Assembly: GCA_000263395.1 (NCBI GenBank)
Contig: AJXE01000028.1
Span: 1-42,942 of the forward strand
Length of the DNA stretch: 42,942 nucleotides
Reading direction: 5' to 3'
Source of the DNA: Stutzerimonas stutzeri TS44
Lineage (GTDB): Bacteria; Pseudomonadota; Gammaproteobacteria; Pseudomonadales; Pseudomonadaceae
Position numbers and translations under genes: made by a program
Notes under the pieces: model-generated
Databases searched by the model: none
What the model was told of the DNA's origin: nothing
Seen by the model: only the letters and a program-made list of their open reading frames with translations
In this document: one piece after another, positions 35,621 through 42,942 of the stretch
Position numbering within the stretch: position 1 is the stretch's first letter
Layout of the letters: each line of letters begins with the position of its first letter

Positions 35621-38600
35621 ATGAGCCAGTCACCGGAGAAGGTCGGGGTCGAGCTGCCCGCCATCAATTGGCTGATCAAGCTGGGCTACACCCATCTGCC
35701 CGGTAGCCAGGTACAGGTTGAGCATCGACACCTTGCTCCAGTATTGGACGATGTGTTGCAAGCTCGGCTGCTGATCCTAAATCCATGGCTGGCGAGCGCA
35801 CCCGGAGGCATCAGTGCAGCGCTGATTGAGCTACGCAAGCACGTCAATGATGAACTGTTGCCCGCCAACAAGGCGTTCTGGGAACAGGTGGTGCATCGTT
35901 CGGATATTCAGGTGAAGGACGTTGAGGGTAAGCCGCGCAGCGTGCGCTTCTTCGATGCGAGCGATGCCAGCAACAACGACTTCCATGTGGTTGATCAGTA
36001 CGTGGGACGCAATGCGGATGGGGATGTGTTCCGGCCTGATCTGCTGCTGTTTGTGAACGGCTTACCGCTGGCCATCATCGAATGCAAAGCCAGCCATCAT
36101 CGCTTGGATGAAGCCCTGGGCCAATTGGATGGCTACCAAAGCACCTTCCCCACCCAGTTTGTGTTCAACCAGGTCTGTGTTGGACTTAATCGGCGTGAAG
36201 GGTTGTATGGCGCGATCCTTACCAAGCCTGCCTATTACGCCCGCTATCGTTTGCAGACGCAGGAGACTGACGTTGTTAGTGCTCTGTTAGGCGAGGCGCC
36301 CAGTGAGCAGGACAGCGTGCTGTGGGCATTGTTTGAGCCGAGCCGCTTCCTGCAACTAATCACCCATTTTGTGCTGTTCGAAACCCGCGACGGCAAGACC
36401 GTGAAGAAGCTGCCGCGCTATCAACAATGGCGGGCCGTGCGCAAAACCGTGGATCGGCTGTGTGCGCCGAAACCTGTGGGTGGCGTTGTTTGGCACACCC
36501 AAGGTAGTGGCAAATCCCTGACCATGGCCCTGCTCGCGCGAATGCTACGTGCCGATAGCACGGGGTTGAACAACCCTACCGTGCTGGTACTGACCGACCG
36601 TAAAGACCTCGATAAGCAAATCTTCGATACCTTCCACGCAGTGGGCATCAATGCCATTCAGGCCGTGTCGGTTGATGGCTTGTTGAAGATGCTGTCCAAC
36701 GACTACGGCAGCGTGTTCACCAGCACTGTGCAGAAGTTCCAGGAGAACGATCAACCTAGTGAGCAGGCTGCTGAGACGCCTGATGAAGAAGGTGATGCCT
36801 TGCAAGCGACTCGCCATCGGCGGATTCGCGAGGAGAAATACTTCTTCATCGTGCATGAGCGCAATGTCCACAACCTGGAGGTGGATGAGAACGGTGTTCC
36901 GGTTAAGCCCAAGTGGGAAGAAATCAGCCGGGAGAAGGTGCACTTCCGGGTGCTGAGCACCAAGCCCAATTTTTATGTGCTGGTGGATGAAGCGCACCGT
37001 AGCCAGTACGATTTCCTCGCTGCCTTTATGCGCGCCAGTTTGCCCAACGCCAAATTTATCGCCTTCACCGGTACGCCGCTGCTGCAAGAGGACAAACACA
37101 CGCTGGGTGAGTTTGGTGGTGGCGAGTACATCGACGAATACCGTCTGCACGAGGCGGTGGCGGATGGCGCAACCCTGCCAATCAAGTACCAGGATGCCTG
37201 GGTGGCTCTGTCGGCTAATGCTGATTTGGATGCCGCGTTCAAAGAGCAGTTCGCCGACCAGAGTGAAGTTCGTCAGTACGAGTTAAAGCGTGAACTGCTG
37301 CGCCGCTGGCGTCAGGCCGGTGATCGTATGGAGCAGGTTGCGGAGCACCTGGTCGAGCACTTCCTCAGCAGCGTAAAAGCCAAGGGCTTGAAGGCCATGC
37401 TGGTGTGCGATGGCCGCGATATGGCGGTGCGCTACAAGGATCTGCTCGATGCGATCATGGTCGAACGGGCGAACAAAGGGCTGCCCACTTTTGACAGCAG
37501 GGTGGTTATTTCCCTGGCCAGCATCACCTCTTCCCGTACGGGTGCTTCTGCCATGCAAGAGGCGGCAGCGTACGAGATAGAGGCAGACAAGATCCGCAGC
37601 ATCGAGGAGCGGATCAAGGCCGAGATGAAAGCCGGAAAGACTCCGGTGGCCATGCCGTCCGAGCAGATCGGCAACTTTGTCAGCAAGTTGTTTCCCCTGC
37701 CCTACGGGGAGGAAACTAAAGGGTTTGATGGTAAGCCGCAGGCGAACAACGTCGGGCTGATTATTGTTTCTGACATGCTGCTGACCGGGTGGGATGCCCC
37801 AATTGTTGGCACCATGTACCTCGACAAGCCGCTCAAGGAACACACCCTGTTGCAGGCCATCGCGCGGGTGAACCGCACCTTGCCCGGCAAAAATGCCGGT
37901 TACATCGTGGATTACCATGGGGTGGTCGATCATCTTGACCATGCGCTGAAGATTTATGGCGGCGAGGTGAAGCCTTCGCAGGTCTGGGAAGGTGTTGAAA
38001 CCGAACTGCCGAAGCTACAAGCCACGCTCGACCGCATCCTCAAGTTGCTGCCGAAAAAGCATGACCCGGTGGCGCAGCGCGAGGCCTACAAAGACGACGC
38101 CGAGCGCTTCCTTGATCCTGCTACCCGGCTGGACATAGTCGAAGAATTCCTCGACCTGGTGAAGCAGTTCAACCGCTCAGTGGACATCATCCTGCCGGAC
38201 GTACGCGGCGTACCTTTCAAGCCCTATTTCACCCTGCTGGGTGAGATTCGCCTGATGTTGCGCGACAAACTGCCAGGTAATACCTACAAGGAGCGCATCA
38301 CCAAGCTGGAGTCCGCTCTGCTGCAACAGTTGCTGGATGAGTACATCGCGGCCAGTCCGGCCAAGAGCCTGCTGGGCCATGAGGTGTCGATTCTGGATGC
38401 CAGTGATATGGAGCGTTTAAAGAAGCTGGCGAGTCCCGGTAGCCGGGCCCTGGTGATGAAAAACCAGCTCAAGCAAACCATCGTCACCGGCAAGGACAAG
38501 GATCCAGCATTCTTCGACAAGATCGCTGAGGAGCTGGAAAAGCTGCTGGAAGAGGAAAAGGCGGGTCGTATTACCCAAGCCAAGTTCCTGGAGCAACTGG

Positions 38601-38905
38601 AGCTGTTCAGCCAGCGAATTCAGGACAAGGACAACACCGGTTTTGAAAAGCCTGCACACTCGGCGGTGTACCACTACCTTGCCGCCCAACTGGCTGAGGA
38701 CACGGCAAGAGTGGCAACGACCAAGCTGTTTGAAGATGAAATGCTGAGTCGTGCGCTGGCGACTGAAAACTGGAAGAAGATGCCGGATACGCACCCTGAT
38801 TTCAGAGACCACCTGCGCGGAGTCTTGATGCCCCTGGCAGGTTGGGAGCGCTCAGTAGCGCGCGATCACGCCAAGCGAATCTTCGATATTTTGCTGAAAA
38901 ACTAA
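35621..38905 (+). CDS. hsdR: Type I restriction endonuclease subunit
   Basis: HsdR supplies DNA translocation and cleavage in the HsdR-M-S complex. The 1094-aa protein has an N-terminal PD-(D/E)xK nuclease ([22 protein letters not shown]; Glu154 and Lys156 are the ExK pair), superfamily 2 helicase motif I at about 291-301 ([11 protein letters not shown]), motif II DEAHR at about 456 and motif III FTGTP. Motif VI lies in [13 protein letters not shown]-terminal helical domain follows. The gene is intact, but it needs HsdM and HsdS to act, and the local hsdM is truncated. Confidence 0.96.
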   Translation: MSQSPEKVGVELPAINWLIKLGYTHLPGSQVQVEHRHLAPVLDDVLQARLLILNPWLASAPGGISAALIELRKHVNDELLPANKAFWEQVVHRSDIQVKDVEGKPRSVRFFDASDASNNDFHVVDQYVGRNADGDVFRPDLLLFVNGLPLAIIECKASHHRLDEALGQLDGYQSTFPTQFVFNQVCVGLNRREGLYGAILTKPAYYARYRLQTQETDVVSALLGEAPSEQDSVLWALFEPSRFLQLITHFVLFETRDGKTVKKLPRYQQWRAVRKTVDRLCAPKPVGGVVWHTQGSGKSLTMALLARMLRADSTGLNNPTVLVLTDRKDLDKQIFDTFHAVGINAIQAVSVDGLLKMLSNDYGSVFTSTVQKFQENDQPSEQAAETPDEEGDALQATRHRRIREEKYFFIVHERNVHNLEVDENGVPVKPKWEEISREKVHFRVLSTKPNFYVLVDEAHRSQYDFLAAFMRASLPNAKFIAFTGTPLLQEDKHTLGEFGGGEYIDEYRLHEAVADGATLPIKYQDAWVALSANADLDAAFKEQFADQSEVRQYELKRELLRRWRQAGDRMEQVAEHLVEHFLSSVKAKGLKAMLVCDGRDMAVRYKDLLDAIMVERANKGLPTFDSRVVISLASITSSRTGASAMQEAAAYEIEADKIRSIEERIKAEMKAGKTPVAMPSEQIGNFVSKLFPLPYGEETKGFDGKPQANNVGLIIVSDMLLTGWDAPIVGTMYLDKPLKEHTLLQAIARVNRTLPGKNAGYIVDYHGVVDHLDHALKIYGGEVKPSQVWEGVETELPKLQATLDRILKLLPKKHDPVAQREAYKDDAERFLDPATRLDIVEEFLDLVKQFNRSVDIILPDVRGVPFKPYFTLLGEIRLMLRDKLPGNTYKERITKLESALLQQLLDEYIAASPAKSLLGHEVSILDASDMERLKKLASPGSRALVMKNQLKQTIVTGKDKDPAFFDKIAEELEKLLEEEKAGRITQAKFLEQLELFSQRIQDKDNTGFEKPAHSAVYHYLAAQLAEDTARVATTKLFEDEMLSRALATENWKKMPDTHPDFRDHLRGVLMPLAGWERSVARDHAKRIFDILLKN

Positions 38906-38918
38906 CGCGGCGTTATCC

Positions 38919-39629
38919 ATGCCAGTCTTGAATTACGGCCAAACGGCTATCGAGTGGTACTTCCAGCTCGATAGTAAACTCAAGCGCCACTACGTGACCG
39001 TGGAACGGGGTCGTCCCGTGCTTTTGCGCGGGCCGCTGGTGGATGAGCCTGAGCAAGAGGCTTTGGTGCTGCGTCGTGCGCGCTGGATTCGTGAAAAGCT
39101 GGCCCAGGTGAATCAGCCCCTTGCCAGCGAACCCATCGTGACGGGCAGTCGCCTGCGCTATGCAGGGCGCACCTATTACACCGAAGTTCGTCACATGCCA
39201 GACGCCCTCAAACCTAGGTTGGCCTTCACTGCGTCACGCTTCATCGTTGATAGCCCGGATGGGACAAGCATCCTGCCCGACGTGCTGATGCCATTGCTTG
39301 AGCGGTTCTACCGGGAGCGTGCTCATGAGAAGTTGTTGGTGCGTGTCCGTCACTGGCAGCGGGAAACAGGTCTTCAGGCCACTGGGGCTCGAATCCGTCA
39401 CTTTCAAAGCCGTTGGGCCAGCTGCGATGCGAACAACACTCTGGAGTTTCATCCGCGCGTGATGGAGCTACCTGCCAGCGTGCAGGACTATGTCATAGTC
39501 CATGAGCTTTGCCATACGGTGGAAAAGAACCATACCAAGGCCTTTTGGGCGCTGGTGGCAAGTCATATGCCGGGTTGGCAAGCGCAGCATCAGGTGTTGG
39601 AGAAGGCTGTGTTTGGGGATGCGGTTTGA
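38919..39629 (+). CDS. YgjP-like (DUF45) zinc metallopeptidase
   Basis: The 236-aa protein belongs to the YgjP/WLM-type family often found at the end of type I restriction operons. The zinc site is VIVHELCHTVEKNHTKAFW: HELCH (the HExxH pattern) with a third ligand His downstream. RHFQSRWASCDANNTLEFH is the other family block. It begins 13 bp after hsdR. Its job in restriction loci is not established; a role in processing subunits is speculation. Confidence 0.88.
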   Translation: MPVLNYGQTAIEWYFQLDSKLKRHYVTVERGRPVLLRGPLVDEPEQEALVLRRARWIREKLAQVNQPLASEPIVTGSRLRYAGRTYYTEVRHMPDALKPRLAFTASRFIVDSPDGTSILPDVLMPLLERFYRERAHEKLLVRVRHWQRETGLQATGARIRHFQSRWASCDANNTLEFHPRVMELPASVQDYVIVHELCHTVEKNHTKAFWALVASHMPGWQAQHQVLEKAVFGDAV

Positions 39630-39685
39630 GCGATCATTAGATATCGTCGGGTCATAGAAATTATCAAAATTAAGGATGCAGGGAA

Positions 39686-40243
39686 ATGGCTCTATCACCA
39701 TCTGTAGAGCGGTTTGCAGAATCAGCTAAGGACTTGTATAGCAGCAATCGGATGGTTGTATTTCTTTGCGGCCCCACCCTTAAAAATTTAAATGACCCTG
39801 CCGCTGCCTTGAGAAAGCGGCTGATGGAAGATCTGACCCAGGATGGGTTTGAAGTTGTATTGGGTGAAGATGATGGACTTGAAAATTTGCGCCAGCAATT
39901 TACCAAGGGTTATGCGCATGACAATGAACTTGAATTTATAAAAAGTGAGTGTGGTGCGATAGTCATCGTTGCTGGAAGTGTGGGGTCTTTTTGTGAGCTA
40001 GGACTTTTTGTTCATTGGATACAGCACAATCATGGCTGCGACTTGATACTCCTCACTGAGGAAAAATATAAAAACGATATATCTTACTTTAATGAGGGGC
40101 CTGCGAAAGCTGCCGATCACTTTGGCAGAACCTTCTACATCGATTTTAAAAGTTCCAATACTGATTTCGTGCTAGATCGTCTCCGAGGTCGAAGGTCAAG
40201 CTACTTCATTAGCGGTCGAGGGCGACCGGCAGGGGGAACCTGA
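39686..40243 (+). CDS. Retron effector: nucleoside deoxyribosyltransferase-like protein
   Basis: This 185-aa protein resembles the N-terminal half of the Retron-Eco1 (Ec86) effector, a nucleoside deoxyribosyltransferase-like toxin. Visible matches in pattern are MVVFLCGPTL (Rossmann-like start), CGAIVIVAGSVGSFCELGLF (with the probable catalytic Glu in CELG) and ISYFNEGPAKAADHF. It lacks the C-terminal winged-helix of the Eco1 effector; that segment appears at the start of the next frame. AAGGA lies nine bases before ATG 39686. It ends 2 bp before the reverse-transcriptase frame. Flanking DNA is clearly AT-richer than the core, a sign of transfer. Confidence 0.85.
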   Translation: MALSPSVERFAESAKDLYSSNRMVVFLCGPTLKNLNDPAAALRKRLMEDLTQDGFEVVLGEDDGLENLRQQFTKGYAHDNELEFIKSECGAIVIVAGSVGSFCELGLFVHWIQHNHGCDLILLTEEKYKNDISYFNEGPAKAADHFGRTFYIDFKSSNTDFVLDRLRGRRSSYFISGRGRPAGGT

Positions 40244-40245
40244 TC

Positions 40246-41766
40246 ATGGCTATCATGATAAACAGCAGAATAGTCAGATTGGCTTTGGGTTGTATACAAC
40301 CTGCTGATGCAAATGCAGTAATAGCTTTTTTAATGAAAGCTTTTAAATACGACACGAATTTAATTTCTGAGAGCGCGATTCAGGAAATTTTTGATCAATG
40401 GTCTACTGACGGTGAGGTAGCCTGTGTCCATAAAAAGTCTAAACTTTATTCTCTGACAAGACTTGGTGACTCTCGATTAAATCGAGAAGAGCGCAGGTTG
40501 CGTGATCGTACGCGCCTATTCTTGCTGAAGGAGTTACGAAGCGCTAAGCTGCATTTGCCAGAAGCCGGTGAACCAGAGAAGGCTGATGTTTCGTCAGCCG
40601 TAATTGTTGACCAACCAGTACAAGAGGATGAGCGGCCAACAGGCGCGGCCCGCCCTCCTCGCGTAGCTCGTCGTGCGGCCCGCGCCTGTTGGCCGCTCCT
40701 CGCAAAGCAACTTTTTGTTGGCTCTTCCTCCCGCGCTTCTGGCCCTTTCTTTCGCTTTCTTTCCTTTCCAACCGTTAAGGCCTGCGCGCAGGCCAATGGG
40801 CTGGCTGAAATTCCGCAAGATGGCATAGATATTAGTGAGATATCTTTGGCAATCGGAATAAGCCCTCAGCTCATTGGGTTGCTGATTCACAGACCAGAGC
40901 GACATTACCGGACGTTTGAAATACCAAAAGCAAACGGCAAGGTAAGAGAAATTCAATCTCCACGAACCATGATGAAAGTGGTTCAATATTTTTTATTAGA
41001 CTATCTTCTCTATAAGCTTCCAGTACATGTTTCTGCAACAGCGTATAGCCGTGGGTGCACGGTTAAAGCTAATGCGGCACCTCATGTGGGGAAAAAATAT
41101 GTTGCTAATATTGACGTGGAGGATTTCTTCCCTTCAATAAAGTGGCAGCTAGTACATAAGATGCTTGCCCTGGGCGGTTTAGAAGATAAAACAGCATATT
41201 TGATAGCTCGGATGACATCCTATCAGGGGGGGCTACCACAGGGAGCACCTACTAGCGCGCATTTATCGAATGTGGTGCTTTATCCATTTGACAAGGAAAT
41301 GTCGGGTTTTTGTGAGTCTGTTGACGTTAATTACACACGTTATGCGGATGACATTACGTTCAGTGGAAGTGATAAGAATGTTGTGTGGAGTGCAGTTGAG
41401 AGGGCAAGGCAGCTTCTCACTGATCTTGGGCTAGAGATTAATAAGGAAAAAACGAGGGTGTTTGGCCCTTCGTCCAGACAGGTTGTAACTGGAGTTGTTG
41501 TTAATAAGTGGGCTCAGCCTTCAAGGGAGAAAAGGCGAAAGCTTCGAGCAGAACTGCATCAGGCGAAAATGAACCCTGAGAAATATGCTGCACGAGCTGA
41601 TGAGATTCGAGGCATGTCTGCTTACATGCTCTCATTTGCTAGTGAGGAACGTGCAGTAGGTGGATTGTCACGTGGCTATGTTGAGTCTTCTTTGGCAAAA
41701 CTCACTGAGTACATCAACGAGATGAAAGCAAAGGAATCAGCTATAGCTCCACCGTCAGCGCCTTGA
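40246..41766 (+). CDS. Retron reverse transcriptase with N-terminal winged-helix-like extension
   Basis: The C-terminal part (about 190-490) is a retron reverse transcriptase: NAAPH at 276-280 is the NAxxH (region X) signature, DVEDFF (290-295), PQGAPTS (331-337), YADD catalytic site (366-369), and VTG (414-416) is region Y. Residues 1-100 are different. EIFDQWSTDGEVAC plus KLYSLTRLGDSRL looks like the winged-helix end of the Eco1 effector. Residues about 127-185 are Arg/Ala/Pro/Ser-rich low-complexity and are encoded by the candidate retron RNA. No ATG lies in frame after that RNA. A separately translated enzyme would need TTG 40846 or CTG 40801; otherwise one 506-aa fusion is made. The last residues (IAPPSAP) are GC-rich and may come from foreign DNA. 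Confidence 0.85.
   Translation: MAIMINSRIVRLALGCIQPADANAVIAFLMKAFKYDTNLISESAIQEIFDQWSTDGEVACVHKKSKLYSLTRLGDSRLNREERRLRDRTRLFLLKELRSAKLHLPEAGEPEKADVSSAVIVDQPVQEDERPTGAARPPRVARRAARACWPLLAKQLFVGSSSRASGPFFRFLSFPTVKACAQANGLAEIPQDGIDISEISLAIGISPQLIGLLIHRPERHYRTFEIPKANGKVREIQSPRTMMKVVQYFLLDYLLYKLPVHVSATAYSRGCTVKANAAPHVGKKYVANIDVEDFFPSIKWQLVHKMLALGGLEDKTAYLIARMTSYQGGLPQGAPTSAHLSNVVLYPFDKEMSGFCESVDVNYTRYADDITFSGSDKNVVWSAVERARQLLTDLGLEINKEKTRVFGPSSRQVVTGVVVNKWAQPSREKRRKLRAELHQAKMNPEKYAARADEIRGMSAYMLSFASEERAVGGLSRGYVESSLAKLTEYINEMKAKESAIAPPSAP
40557..40743 (+). ncRNA. Candidate retron msr-msd RNA, inside the reverse-transcriptase frame
   Basis: The segment is bounded by complementary arms GCCAGAAGC-CGG (40557-40568) and CCG-C-GCTTCTGGC (40731-40743): nine continuous base pairs plus three after a one-base bulge, like a1/a2. 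Inside lies a small hairpin GGCTGA...TCAGCC (40581-40599; a G-U pair can extend it). Next comes a long stem: GAGG (40624-40627) and the 18-mer 40631-40648 pair perfectly with 40680-40701 apart from a 3-base bulge, then four more pairs after one mismatch (40650-40653 with 40675-40678), closing a 21-base loop. A short hairpin with a T5 loop follows (40706-40721). No other space near the effector or enzyme could hold such an RNA. The alternative is an inserted GC-rich repeat. Confidence 0.5.
40779..40794. repeat. 16-bp perfect palindrome
   Basis: GGCCTGCGCGCAGGCC is a perfect palindrome just after the candidate retron RNA and before the conserved reverse-transcriptase core. It may mark the edge of an inserted GC-rich segment or act on translation of the enzyme. 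Confidence 0.85.
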
Positions 41767-41854
41767 TCCCCAGACCCTCGCAAAACCGACCCACCGCCGT
41801 CAGCGAGCGCCACAGACGCACCGGTTCACGCCGCGAGCGCAGTAAGCGCTCCAT
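41741..41854 (-). pseudogene. 37-codon frame crossing the IS66 boundary, probable gene tail
   Basis: On the minus strand ATG 41854 opens MERLLRSRREPVRLW and ends GIKALTVEL at a TAG (41741-41743). The first four codons lie in the IS66 terminal sequence and the rest outside it. The tail therefore looks like the C-terminus of an older gene interrupted by the insertion. Its stop codon overlaps the last codons of the retron reverse transcriptase. I do not recognise the family. Confidence 0.45.
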
Positions 41855-41879
41855 AAACCCCGTCCTGGCGGACGGGTTT
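41855..41879 (-). terminator. Hairpin after tnpC
   Basis: AAACCCGTCC and GGACGGGGTTT (minus strand, one bulged base) form a 10-bp stem with a 4-base loop, starting 4 bp past the tnpC stop codon. The following T-run is short. It may terminate the transposase transcript or shield the element from outside transcription. Confidence 0.55.
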
Positions 41880-41883
41880 GTTT

Positions 41884-42942
41884 TCAGGAAGCAGAGGCAG
41901 AAGCTGGCGAGCAGTTCCACGGCAGCAGCGCTTCGTAGTCTTCGACGCTCTGTGCCGCAGGCAGGCGTTCAAGGATGTGGCGCAGCCAGGCGTAGGGCTC
42001 CTGCCCGTTGGCTTTCGCGGTTTCGATCAGGCTGTAGATCTGCGCGCTGGCCGTGGCACCCTTGGGCGTGTCGCTGAACAGCCAATTCTTGCGGCCGATG
42101 ACGAACGGTCGGATGGCGTTCTCGGCGCGGTTGTTGTCGATCGGTAGATGCCCACCTTCGATGTAGCGCACCAGCCTGCTCCAGTTGCTGGCCAGGTAGT
42201 TCACCGCCTTGCCCAGGGCCGTCTGCCCAGCGACCTGCGGCTGGGTTTTGTCCAGCCAGGCCTTGAGTTGGTCGAGCAGCGGCTGGCTGCGTTGCTGGCG
42301 GACGGCCAGGCGTTCGCTGTCGTCGACCTCTTTAAGATCGCGCTCGATGCCGTAAAGCTTGTTGATCAGGTTCAGCGCCATGTCGGCACGGCCGGTCTTG
42401 CCCTTGGGCTGCACTTTCTGCGCCTCGACGAACTTGCGCCGCGCATGCGCCCAGCAGGCCAACCGCTCGATGCCCTCTTGCACGGCCACGGCGTTGTAGC
42501 CGGCGTAGTCGTCGGTCATCAGGTAGCCGCGGTAGCCATCGAGCAGGCGTAGCGGCACCTCCTGCGCACGGCTGGCTGTGTAGTCGAAAAGGATCACCGG
42601 CTTGTCCGGCGGCCCACCGCTTTGCACCCACATCCAGGATTGTGCCGAGGGGTCGCGTCCCGGTTCATGCAGCACCTGCAGACGCGTTTCGTCGCAGTGC
42701 AACACGGGGTATTCGAACAGTTTGTCGCGCATCAGGTTGAGCAGCGGTTGCAGTTGCTCGCCACTTTGGATCACCCAACGCGCCAGCGTCTGCCGTGGGA
42801 TGTCGACGCCGTGGCGGCTGAGCATCCTCTCGAAGCGGTACAGCGGGATGCCGTCGGCGTACTTGGTGGTCAGCAGCATCGCCAATACGCTGGGGCTGGC
42901 CAGGCTCTTCTCGATCAGTTGTGCCGGCTTGTCGGCGGTGAC
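41884..42942 (-). CDS. tnpC: IS66-family transposase TnpC (5' part outside window)
   Basis: The visible 352 codons are the catalytic part of an IS66 TnpC. The frame is open to the window edge and begins with [20 protein letters not shown], so the N-terminal zinc-finger region is missing from view. DDE residues are seen in [24 protein letters not shown] and [22 protein letters not shown] and [14 protein letters not shown] are further family blocks. There is no internal stop, so it looks functional. Confidence 0.93.
   Translation of the reverse strand, partial: VTADKPAQLIEKSLASPSVLAMLLTTKYADGIPLYRFERMLSRHGVDIPRQTLARWVIQSGEQLQPLLNLMRDKLFEYPVLHCDETRLQVLHEPGRDPSAQSWMWVQSGGPPDKPVILFDYTASRAQEVPLRLLDGYRGYLMTDDYAGYNAVAVQEGIERLACWAHARRKFVEAQKVQPKGKTGRADMALNLINKLYGIERDLKEVDDSERLAVRQQRSQPLLDQLKAWLDKTQPQVAGQTALGKAVNYLASNWSRLVRYIEGGHLPIDNNRAENAIRPFVIGRKNWLFSDTPKGATASAQIYSLIETAKANGQEPYAWLRHILERLPAAQSVEDYEALLPWNCSPASASAS

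Larger units (their letters stand above)
41842..42942 (-). mobile_element. IS66-family element, right part (rest outside window)
   Basis: The element is defined by the tnpC transposase and by GTAAGCG at 41842-41848, the terminal bases typical of IS66-family inverted repeats, facing inward to tnpC. The other end, tnpA/tnpB and the 8-bp target duplication (expected to match CGAGCGCA, 41834-41841) are beyond the right edge. Confidence 0.8.

Noticed and set aside
41763..42077. Plus-strand frame after the retron
   Set aside because: Arg/Ser-rich shadow of the IS66 transposase; no ribosome-binding site.

Overview
This window is the chromosomal replication-origin neighbourhood of a Pseudomonas-type gammaproteobacterium. 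The evidence is the gene order glmS-glmR-glmU-atpCDGAHFEBI-parB-parA-rsmG-mnmG-mnmE-yidC-yidD-rnpA-rpmH-oriC-dnaA-dnaN-recF-gyrB, the high GC content and the protein sequences. From general resemblance I favour the stutzeri group (Stutzerimonas), but this was not tested. Core genes left of the rpmH-dnaA gap lie on the minus strand and those right of it on the plus strand, so transcription runs away from oriC on both arms.

Region 1 (1-5935) is the right part of a Tn7-like transposon: tnsA, tnsB, tnsC and a TniQ/TnsD gene that runs off the left edge. Its right end, with three TnsB-type repeats at an exact 20-bp period, stops 23 bp from the glmS stop codon. That is the classical attTn7 position, so the element probably arrived by TnsD-directed insertion. 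Its cargo lies outside the window.

Region 2 (5959-32652) is core. It holds amino-sugar synthesis and its DeoR-type regulator, the nine-gene ATP synthase operon with a clear sigma-70 promoter, ParAB segregation genes with two parS sites inside recF, tRNA-modification genes, the YidC/YidD/RnpA/RpmH block and the replication genes. DnaA-box clusters occur in two intergenic regions, rpmH-dnaA and mnmE-mnmG, which share local sequence.

Region 3 (about 32660-42942) is an accessory defence region placed directly after gyrB. It starts with a repeat block and a 5'-truncated hsdM. The rest of a type I restriction locus follows: hsdS, a protein with HEPN-like and OST-HTH-like parts, hsdR and a YgjP-type metalloprotease. 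Next comes an AT-richer retron with a nucleoside deoxyribosyltransferase-like effector and a retron reverse transcriptase. The region ends in an IS66-family element cut by the right window edge.

The most unusual item is the retron. The winged-helix DNA-binding part that in Retron-Eco1 belongs to the effector is here the N-terminus of the reverse transcriptase reading frame. The only good candidate for the retron non-coding RNA (an msr-like hairpin, a 26-bp GC-rich msd-like stem, and flanking a1/a2-type complementarity) lies inside that same uninterrupted reading frame. Either the RNA doubles as coding sequence for a fusion protein, or a GC-rich repeat has inserted there in frame. Both explanations are given below.
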